Shown piece by piece: positions 41,701 to 48,286 of a DNA stretch of 64,000 bases. The DNA comes from Methanobacteriota archaeon (GTDB lineage: Archaea > Thermoplasmatota > Poseidoniia > Poseidoniales > Poseidoniaceae). A program made the translations under genes and the position numbers. The DNA is taken from NCBI GenBank assembly GCA_004195635.1, contig PSPT01000005.1, forward strand, positions 1-64,000, read 5' to 3'. The notes beneath the pieces are model-generated. The model ran no database searches. It was given only the letters and a program-made list of their open reading frames with translations, and had not been told where the DNA came from. Every line of letters begins with the position of its first letter. Position 1 is the stretch's first letter.

Positions 41701-42208
41701 AGGTACTGTAGTTGACACAACTGGATGTGAAGTGGTTGATGACAGTGGAAATAACACTAACAATGGAACTAACAGTAACAACGGAAGTGGCACTACAAAT
41801 AACAACGGAAGTGGCACTACCAATAACAACGGAAGTGGTACTACCAATAACGGCAATGATAATGTTGATGATGATTCAGGAGATGTTGAAAGTGATGGCC
41901 TCCAGAGCATACTTGAAAATCCAACAGTATTAATTGGCGTTGGCTCTGCGATCTTAATTATTGTTTTACTTACTTTCTTTATGGTTGGAAGAAAGGGTAG
42001 GGGCTCCGTAAAGGATGATGCTTTTGTTAATGCTGCTTTCTCAGATGCAGCCTTTGGTGGTGGCATGGCAACAATGCCTGGAGGCGTACTACCCTATGAT
42101 GCAATGATGACTGCTGAGCAGTTACAATATGAACAGCAATTAGTTGCACAAGGACACCCCCCTCAAACTGCTCGCCAATATGGTAACCAATACTTTAGGC
42201 AAGGTTGA
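38795..42208 (+). CDS. Large surface protein with several PPC (pre-peptidase C-terminal)-like domains, CARDB-like domains, TSP3-like repeats and C-terminal TM
   Basis: Repeated 'D..D.Y.f.l..g..i.v.L....gaDfDLYL' blocks, 'DIDNTGSLDTSEVFNIKLWLSVD', 'CPDLDGDGWANSIDFNPQDS', NNGSGTT linker, C-terminal 'VLIGVGSAILIIVLLTFFMVGRKGRG'. Confidence 0.85.
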   Translation: MRGITMKTHTIVTLLLLTALFAPLGSQFVSEPIAEAFDITQEENEGFILLKTTPSAELKNDIRTTFQAGARAPCPALQSDGGTAGDSGNNSNTSKPLGTDPTKSLTGCVDSIDTSDWYSFSLTSGRDIDVELSVPAGADFDLYLVNSAGTAALDASEYNDPLERVSSSGTSISGVAGTYYIAIYQYSSDGNYNLETWTNESVNCDNWWNQSQDDGGTGGDAVANWTDSPTNMGSNVTSVYTGCIDGTDRNDVFAFDVPANHTIEVELTMHDNTSDLDIFIHAPNGSVADSGYTISNPETASTSGGQWDGVNGTYFVNASQWSGVSNYTLKVWTNYSIPGPNLVIDDINVPSGAQQGDSISIDVDINNTGSLDTSEVFNIKLWLSVDYLHINWIDHMIANQTINGALIDVTQVVSINAVIPNDLIGGAYYLSAKIDTEEVIEEKSESDNTIDPTSQITIGTSQTACPTSQNDAGSGGDAGGNSPGAISLGTDIEQEFRGCLDSSDTTDWYKVTVSSGMPLNATLVSAPGGADYDMDLLTNSGEQVDSSISWWSDDFVSTEETTWNLTSGTYTLIINRSSGEGDYRLFIGEPTQGTWVPPFSCDGASDLSLGQDASDESNNPSNIGTNPMESGTGCVDGSDVVDAYQFTLSEFNNVEISLIQTEATAFTATLYTQMGSIIEGWEYPSVDEMRWHSLNNTAHEGEDRTYVLMIGSNGTVGNYTLAITTTNPAPADLEPNSFSCLSNITSGESGFASYSITNLRGPLDSFGWDIMLLDESLQSVATLISGSVTDDATYGNIIASGSEIVEIPQNISSGNYYCQFVVDSNNEIMESNESNNEILGQMFYIQNYGELWANDIDQDGYNTTDTGDGIIDECPTTYGESTDPMFGCPDLDGDGWANSIDFNPQDSTQWVDADNDTFGDNPDGTDGDKCPTVAGVADGDDGMGCPKTPVDSDGDGVEDAVDQCANTPAGTVVDTTGCEVVDDSGNNTNNGTNSNNGSGTTNNNGSGTTNNNGSGTTNNGNDNVDDDSGDVESDGLQSILENPTVLIGVGSAILIIVLLTFFMVGRKGRGSVKDDAFVNAAFSDAAFGGGMATMPGGVLPYDAMMTAEQLQYEQQLVAQGHPPQTARQYGNQYFRQG
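41777..41848 (+). repeat. 3 x 24-bp in-frame tandem repeat encoding NNGSGTTN linker
   Basis: aacaacggaagtggcactac(a/c)aat repeated three times, third copy with one further substitution. Confidence 0.9.
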
Positions 42209-42311
42209 ATTTCACAACAAATCAGTGATTCTACCATTGGTAGAAAGGTGAAAAAATATTTTGGCTAAAGGTATCAAATGAATAACAGGAAAAAGTTGAG
42301 GAGGTGTTGGA

Positions 42312-43637
42312 ATGGAGGAAAATATGCTTGCGACGGGAGAGGATTATTCACCATCACCATTATTGCTAAATCCACATGCCCAAACGAAGGGAGGAGATGA
42401 CCCCATTTTTCATTGGTTTAGCCGTAGTATGGCTGCGAAAGCCGAAGGTTTTGATGTGGTGAATGGTACTCTTGGGAGTCTATTACATGAAGATGGAACA
42501 CTAATGGTGAATAAAACAGTTGAGGCCCATATTCGACAACAACCAGAGCGAGAATTATGCGGATACGCACCTTTGAAAGGATTACCGCCTTTTCGTGAAT
42601 TAGCAATTGAAATGGCCCTAGGCGACCAACGAGTTCCACTTGAAAAGTTGGGACTCTCAGCAATCTCAATTGCCACCCCCGGCGGTTGTGGAGCATTATC
42701 CGTAAGTGCTACAAACTTTATTGATCGAGGCGATAATCTCCTGCTGAGAAACCGTCATTGGAGTCCATATCAGACAATCATCCACGAGCAGAATTGTGGA
42801 ATTGAAACTTGGCCATTAATTCCGGAATCACCTGTAAACGGCTTGGAAAATTATGATGGACACGGATTCACGTCGGCACTAACAGGCCTAGTTGAGCGAC
42901 AAAAGCGAATTCTCATTTGGTTAAATGACCCGGCACATAATCCAACTGGCCTGTCACTTTGCCGAAATGAACGTTCAGCCTTACTAAATGACATATGGGG
43001 TTTTGCAGTTGCCCATCCCAGCACAGGGTTTACCTTACTAATTGATGCAGCATATTCATTGTATGCAAATGAGCCATTCGGATGGGCTGAATCTATTTTG
43101 GAGAAAATGAAAAGCGAGCGGAAATGGCCAACAAATTTGATGCTTTGTTTCGCCGTTTCATGCTCGAAATCGCACACCGTATATGGCTTGAGAACTGGCG
43201 CTCTAGTTTGCCTCCACCCAGATAAAAAGTTCCTAAATAATGTTAGTGATGTACTACTTCATTCAGGTAGAGGTACTTGGTCAGCTGCTCCGCGAGTCGC
43301 TCAGAGAGCCATTTCAGAGATACACAATGATGCACAACTTCTTGAAAAATGGACTGTAGAGCGTGATGCATTTAAGCAATTATTAGCCGCAAGAAGAGAA
43401 GCACTGCGAAGTTCGGCAATCACCAATGGATTATCCATAAACCCTACCCATGATGGCTATTTTGCCTTTCTTGAATGCGAGGAAAATCATGCTATTTGCG
43501 AGATGGCTGCGAAAGACCACCAAGTGTATTTAGTTCCTCTAAAAGGGGGAATTAGAATTGGAGTTTGTGCAATTCCCGAAGAAAAAATGGAAAGGGTTGC
43601 TGTTGCTCTTGCAGATGGATTAGCGAGAACTAGGTGA
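42312..43637 (+). CDS. PLP-dependent class I/II aminotransferase
   Basis: 'LNDPAHNPTGLSLC', 'LLIDAAYSLYANEPF', 'FAVSCSKSHTVYGLRTGALVC'. Confidence 0.88.
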   Translation: MEENMLATGEDYSPSPLLLNPHAQTKGGDDPIFHWFSRSMAAKAEGFDVVNGTLGSLLHEDGTLMVNKTVEAHIRQQPERELCGYAPLKGLPPFRELAIEMALGDQRVPLEKLGLSAISIATPGGCGALSVSATNFIDRGDNLLLRNRHWSPYQTIIHEQNCGIETWPLIPESPVNGLENYDGHGFTSALTGLVERQKRILIWLNDPAHNPTGLSLCRNERSALLNDIWGFAVAHPSTGFTLLIDAAYSLYANEPFGWAESILEKMKSERKWPTNLMLCFAVSCSKSHTVYGLRTGALVCLHPDKKFLNNVSDVLLHSGRGTWSAAPRVAQRAISEIHNDAQLLEKWTVERDAFKQLLAARREALRSSAITNGLSINPTHDGYFAFLECEENHAICEMAAKDHQVYLVPLKGGIRIGVCAIPEEKMERVAVALADGLARTR

Positions 43638-43641
43638 TTCT

Positions 43642-44031
43642 ATGCAAGGTGTTCGCCAAAACTTACTCATTTCAGGACTTACATGCCTTAGCATTGGAGC
43701 AATTATTACCTTGAGTCTGGATCCAGCGCTTGCTCCTTTTGGGGTAACAATTGGATTGGCAGGAATTGTTATATTCATTTGGGGTTTTTCCACAAAACCA
43801 GATGAGCATGGTTTAAGCCTCGAAGAAATTGTTGCTTGGCAGCCAAGCGAAGGCCAGTTACCCGACTCAGGGCGTGTGATGTATCGCATTGACACCACTT
43901 TAGATGAACCAATAACTACGACTATTTTATGTGGGGCTTGTGGAGATGTTGCCACAGTTGAAGGGAGAAAACCCAATTCATGGGATTGCCCTTCTTGTGA
44001 TGCTTTTCTTTGGCATAATGAAGAGGAATAG
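43642..44031 (+). CDS. Small membrane protein with C-terminal zinc ribbon
   Basis: Two hydrophobic segments, then 'CGACGDVATVEGRKPNSWDCPSCDAFLW'. Confidence 0.7.
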   Translation: MQGVRQNLLISGLTCLSIGAIITLSLDPALAPFGVTIGLAGIVIFIWGFSTKPDEHGLSLEEIVAWQPSEGQLPDSGRVMYRIDTTLDEPITTTILCGACGDVATVEGRKPNSWDCPSCDAFLWHNEEE

Positions 44032-44132
44032 TATTGGGATTAAATTTCAAACTTCCTCCCTCCCTACATAATCTCATTATTTCTATCATTTGACCCGTAA
44101 GGGTCAAGTCAGCGAGATGGGTCAAGCGATTT

Positions 44133-45635
44133 ATGAGCGAGGAGGGACTATCAAACTCCGAACGGCGAATGCTTGGAAAAATGCAAGCAGATTCCGTCCG
44201 ACAATGGTCCCTAAACGAGTTACTGAAAAGTTGTTCTTGGTCAGACCAAGCAACTGTCGTAACCGCTGGACATGGATTATCAAACAAGGGACTAGCCACC
44301 ATTAACGAAGTTATCAACAAAACGTGGACTCTTGGTGCAGAAGGAGAGGTGGCATTGACTAATGGGCTACTTGAAGATCGGTTGTTAAAGTGGTTAGTCA
44401 CCCAGCCAGAAGGTGAAAGAGGAATGCGTGACCTTTCAAATTCATCTTTTGAAAAGCATGAGTCAGGCCCCGGTGTTGGATTGTTGAAGGGACTTGGCGT
44501 GACAATTCAGGCTGGCTCACTTTGCCTGCCGGAAGATTTTGAAACTGTGGAATCTGTAATTGCAACCCGCTTTGCTTTCCTTGAGCAACTTCGTGACGGT
44601 TGTGAAGAATTACAATTGGATACTGATTTACTCAATCATTTTCGAGGAAGAAAAGGATTGCTCGTATCAACTGAGGCAACAATACGAACTTGGCAGATTA
44701 CGGAAAAGGGGCGTGGAATCTCGTCTGGAAATCTAGCCGAAGTGGAGCAAATAATTTCTATTACTCCCGAATTGCTTGCAAATGATGCATGGAAAAGTGC
44801 CGAATTCAAGCCCTATGATGTAAGTCTTGAATCAAAAACTCCAATAACCGGCAAATCTCACCCGATGCAGGCACTTATTGAGCGTGTAAGAGCGGTATTC
44901 CTCGAAATGGGATTCTCAGAAATTGAGGGTAATTTCGTTCAGTCAGCAGGATGGAATATGGACGCCTTATTCATCCCCCAAGACCACCCTGCAAGAGAAA
45001 TGCAAGACACATTCTACTTGGATAACCCTGCCACCTTTGATATCCCAAGTGAACGGCTTGAGCAATGGAAATCAATCCATGAAGACGGCGGAGACACCGG
45101 TTCAATCGGATGGGGGGGGGCTTATTCTACGGATATTTCACAAAAAGGCCTCTTACGCACGCACACCACCGTTAATACCATTCAACATCTTGCCGCAAAC
45201 CCAAATGCCCCTTGCCGAATATTCTCTGTGGGACGGGTGTTTAGAAAGGAGAGTATCGACCGAACCCACCTTCCTGAATTCCATCAAATTGAGGGAATAA
45301 TCATGGAGCCTGGAGCAAATTTGCCTATGCTCGTTACAATGTTAAAAACATTCTATGCCAAAATGGGCTACCCTGAAGTGAGAGTTAGGCCTGCATATTT
45401 CCCATACACCGAACCCAGTTTGGAAGTGGAAGTCAAGTGGCGTGGTAAATGGTTGGAATTAGGCGGCGCAGGAATTTTCCGGCCCGAAGTAACCGAGCCG
45501 CTTGGTTGTAGTGCGCCGGTTTGTGCTTGGGGCATGGGGCTCGAAAGGCTGGCAATGCTGGTATTAGATTTGGATGATATTCGTCAATTGTACATTTCCG
45601 ACCTTGAATGGTTGAGAACGCAACCGATATTGTAG
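44133..45635 (+). CDS. pheS: Phenylalanyl-tRNA synthetase alpha subunit
   Basis: 'HPMQALIERVRAVFLEMGFSEIEG', 'PQDHPAREMQDTFYL', 'LPEFHQIEGIIMEPG', 'CAWGMGLERLAMLVLDLDDIRQLY'. Confidence 0.96.
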   Translation: MSEEGLSNSERRMLGKMQADSVRQWSLNELLKSCSWSDQATVVTAGHGLSNKGLATINEVINKTWTLGAEGEVALTNGLLEDRLLKWLVTQPEGERGMRDLSNSSFEKHESGPGVGLLKGLGVTIQAGSLCLPEDFETVESVIATRFAFLEQLRDGCEELQLDTDLLNHFRGRKGLLVSTEATIRTWQITEKGRGISSGNLAEVEQIISITPELLANDAWKSAEFKPYDVSLESKTPITGKSHPMQALIERVRAVFLEMGFSEIEGNFVQSAGWNMDALFIPQDHPAREMQDTFYLDNPATFDIPSERLEQWKSIHEDGGDTGSIGWGGAYSTDISQKGLLRTHTTVNTIQHLAANPNAPCRIFSVGRVFRKESIDRTHLPEFHQIEGIIMEPGANLPMLVTMLKTFYAKMGYPEVRVRPAYFPYTEPSLEVEVKWRGKWLELGGAGIFRPEVTEPLGCSAPVCAWGMGLERLAMLVLDLDDIRQLYISDLEWLRTQPIL

Positions 45636-46384
45636 GTGTTTTATTGCAACCTTATACTGTTGCTGTTTCAACACATAATCTGCAGCAACCGAGTCCTTGG
45701 TGGCACTGGGGACTTGCCCTTTTCATTGCAATGGTGTCTGTATTGAGTGGCTTCAATGCACTTGCCACAGGATATATTTACAAAAGTAATATCCTTGATA
45801 TGGATTTTGGCCAATTAGACCTAGGCCCCTTTCCCGAAAATGGGTCAAGCTCTGAGCAACAACAATGGAATGAAACAAATGAGGGGAATCAAGCATTAAA
45901 TGACACGCGGGGACTGATGGATGATTTAAAAGAAAGTGGTATTATTGAAATGCAGATAATCTTTGCAACAATAGGTTGCCTTTGCGGATTATTGGTCGCC
46001 GGATTATTAGCTGCAAAAATGAAATATTCTTTTCATGCAGCCGGAATTTGGGTTGGATATTCTACGATTTCAGCAATCGTATTAACTGTAATGAGTAATT
46101 CTATAATGTCTGAATTTTACCAATCACAGGAATATTACCCCGCTAACATGAATATTATTGGAATGATTGCAGGTATTGGCCAAGTTATTTTCTGTAACCT
46201 CATGTTTGCTGCAACTATTTTCTTTTGTTGGATGAATACACGGCAAGGATTAAAGCAGGTTCCTGAAAGTGGTTTTCATAATAACCCCATTGATTTTGTT
46301 ATTGTGACACCGGATATTGAGGCATCTACAGAAGCAATCCTAATTACCCCTGAAGCCCAAGCAAAAGAGCAACTCAAAAAATGA
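45608..46384 (+). CDS. Multi-pass membrane protein, unknown (start may lie downstream of the pheS overlap)
   Basis: 258-aa ORF with four hydrophobic segments. Confidence 0.65.
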   Translation: MVENATDIVGVLLQPYTVAVSTHNLQQPSPWWHWGLALFIAMVSVLSGFNALATGYIYKSNILDMDFGQLDLGPFPENGSSSEQQQWNETNEGNQALNDTRGLMDDLKESGIIEMQIIFATIGCLCGLLVAGLLAAKMKYSFHAAGIWVGYSTISAIVLTVMSNSIMSEFYQSQEYYPANMNIIGMIAGIGQVIFCNLMFAATIFFCWMNTRQGLKQVPESGFHNNPIDFVIVTPDIEASTEAILITPEAQAKEQLKK

Positions 46385-46875
46385 AAAGGTCACATTTTCT
46401 TTCTTTATCCACTCTACTTTTTGCCATCACTTCTCCTCTCCTTACCTTTCAGATGCTTAGCTTTCTAAATTATTGTGGAGAAACGGGACAAAAATTGAAT
46501 AACTTGCCCCATAGTGGCTCTCCCATGCAACCCAATACTGGGACACCACAAGTAGCACAAATCGCTCTTTCCAACATAGAGACAATTCCTGGAAGAACAA
46601 TTATTCAATCTCTCGGAGTAGTAACAGGCTCAACAGTAAGAGCAAAACATATTGGCAAAGACATTATGGCAGGATTTAAGAATATTGTAGGTGGAGAATT
46701 GAAGGGGTATACAGAATTACTACAAGAATCACGTAATGAAGCATTACAACGCCTTGTCTTAGATGCAGCACAAAGAGGAGCAAATGCTGTAGTCAATGTT
46801 AGATTTGCAACTTCAGCAATAGCGGGCGGGGCGGCAGAATTATTCGCTTATGGGACTGCAGTAATAATCCAGTGA
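46381..46875 (+). CDS. YbjQ/UPF0145-like protein with N-terminal hydrophobic segment
   Basis: 'ETIPGRTIIQSLGVVTGSTVRAKHIGKDIMAGFKNIVGGELKGYTELLQESRNEALQRLVLDAAQRGANAVVNVRF'. Confidence 0.88.
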   Translation: MKRSHFLSLSTLLFAITSPLLTFQMLSFLNYCGETGQKLNNLPHSGSPMQPNTGTPQVAQIALSNIETIPGRTIIQSLGVVTGSTVRAKHIGKDIMAGFKNIVGGELKGYTELLQESRNEALQRLVLDAAQRGANAVVNVRFATSAIAGGAAELFAYGTAVIIQ

Positions 46876-47372
46876 TTTTCATGCCTGATATAGAATACAT
46901 GTTTGTGGTAGGCATCTACTCTCTCTCACTTCTTTCGCCGATAATAATATTTTTGATTTCCTGGTTTGGTGGTAATTGGCACCAAAAGAAATTGCGATAT
47001 GATTTACTGGCGCGAGAAAAGGCAATGACTAGAGATAATGTTTCAACCTTACGAAACCCATTCCCTGGGCGTCAAGTTATTCGTTCAGACTTATTAGCAA
47101 TCAATATCGTTGCTGCTCCGTCACATTGGCAATTATTCAATGCGCGAATAAAGACTATTTTTGGTGGCAATATTAAATCTCTTGACAAGATCCTTGACTG
47201 GGGGCGCCAAGAAGCAATCCAACGCTTGCGGGAATTGGCTATCTCAAATGGATTTGATGAGGTCCTAAATTTGAGATTGGAAACTTCAACAATTCAAGCA
47301 GACCAAACTGGCAAAAGTAAAAATGCCTCAGTGGAAATACTTGCTTATGGAACTGGTGTATCTTACCAATGA
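46872..47372 (+). CDS. Divergent YbjQ/UPF0145-like protein with N-terminal TM
   Basis: 'INIVAAPSHWQLFNARIKTIFGGNIKSLDKILDWGRQEAIQRLRELAISNGFDEVLNLRLETS'; 4-bp overlap with its paralog. Confidence 0.75.
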   Translation: MIFMPDIEYMFVVGIYSLSLLSPIIIFLISWFGGNWHQKKLRYDLLAREKAMTRDNVSTLRNPFPGRQVIRSDLLAINIVAAPSHWQLFNARIKTIFGGNIKSLDKILDWGRQEAIQRLRELAISNGFDEVLNLRLETSTIQADQTGKSKNASVEILAYGTGVSYQ

Positions 47373-47452
47373 ACGACCCCAAAACAAGTGAGGGCTCCTA
47401 TTATTCCCTCTTTCCCAACAAATAATCTGGCCTAGATTCGACACATTTCCTA

Positions 47453-48286
47453 TTAGAGAAATTTTGAAATATCAACAACATAGCGAATCCAAATGAGACA
47501 CAAGAGGCCGAAGAAAATTGCTATCACGACCTTTGTAGGGAGGTATTTCAAACCAACTTTTGCACCTATCGAAGCACCAGCAATTGCGAATAATGCAGCG
47601 CAAGGTAGGAGGTAATAACCACCCTCGGAAATGAGGAAATCAAAGTGCTCAGCAGTTAATGCAGAACTATGAGTCAATAGAGCAATTGGTACAACTATCA
47701 TCATCATACTGAGGCTTGTCCCAATTGCCCTACGCGCAGGTACATGCGCATATTGGCGTAATACTGGGATATAAATGACACCGGCACCAATTCCCAATAC
47801 TGCTGAAAGCCCCCCTCCGATACTTGCTCCAATGCGCAATGGGATTGTTTCTACTACTTTTTCACTATCTTCCGCAGGAGTATTAATAGGTTCATTACGA
47901 AGTTTTTTCCAAGTTTTTTGGATTGACCAGGCTATCATGACAACGCTTATTGATTTGAAAATAATTCCCATATTGCTTCCCATCACAAGAAATAGCCCGA
48001 CACCGGCAAGCGCTCCTGGGATTGCCCCTAAAAGAGCGGTATTTCTCACTGACTTATCCCAATGACCCGCATTAATGTGTGTCGTGCCTGAACCAAAAGA
48101 CACTACTGCAGTAAGTAGTAGGGAGGTGATCATTAAGGGGCTTTCAATTGGCCATCCCGCAATGTAATGAAATATGGGCACAAATAATAGACCTCCCCCT
48201 AAACCTAATGGAGCGAATAAAAAACCTGTGATAAATATGAGTGCAAAAATGAGGATTAGCGTACCGAGTTCCATTTTAACTTTCAT
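47453..48286 (-). CDS. TauE/SafE-family (sulfite/organosulfonate exporter-like) permease
   Basis: 'FAPLGLGGGLLFVPIFHYIAGWPIESPLMITSLLLTAVVSFGSGTTH', 'GGGLSAVLGIGAGVIYIPVL'. Confidence 0.9.
   Translation of the reverse strand: MKVKMELGTLILIFALIFITGFLFAPLGLGGGLLFVPIFHYIAGWPIESPLMITSLLLTAVVSFGSGTTHINAGHWDKSVRNTALLGAIPGALAGVGLFLVMGSNMGIIFKSISVVMIAWSIQKTWKKLRNEPINTPAEDSEKVVETIPLRIGASIGGGLSAVLGIGAGVIYIPVLRQYAHVPARRAIGTSLSMMMIVVPIALLTHSSALTAEHFDFLISEGGYYLLPCAALFAIAGASIGAKVGLKYLPTKVVIAIFFGLLCLIWIRYVVDISKFL

Noticed and set aside
41518-42066. 182-aa minus-strand ORF, Ser/Pro/Val/Leu-rich
   Set aside because: Antisense shadow of the repetitive NNGSGTT linker of the surface protein; low-complexity composition follows from the repeat.
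42229-42245. Perfect short hairpin ttctacc-att-ggtagaa after the surface protein gene
   Set aside because: Stem of only 7 bp with 3-nt loop; intrinsic hairpin terminators are not the standard archaeal mechanism and no T-tract follows directly, so not called as a terminator.
43922-44401. 159-aa minus-strand ORF
   Set aside because: Overlaps the 3' end of the 43642 gene and the start of pheS; no domain-like features.
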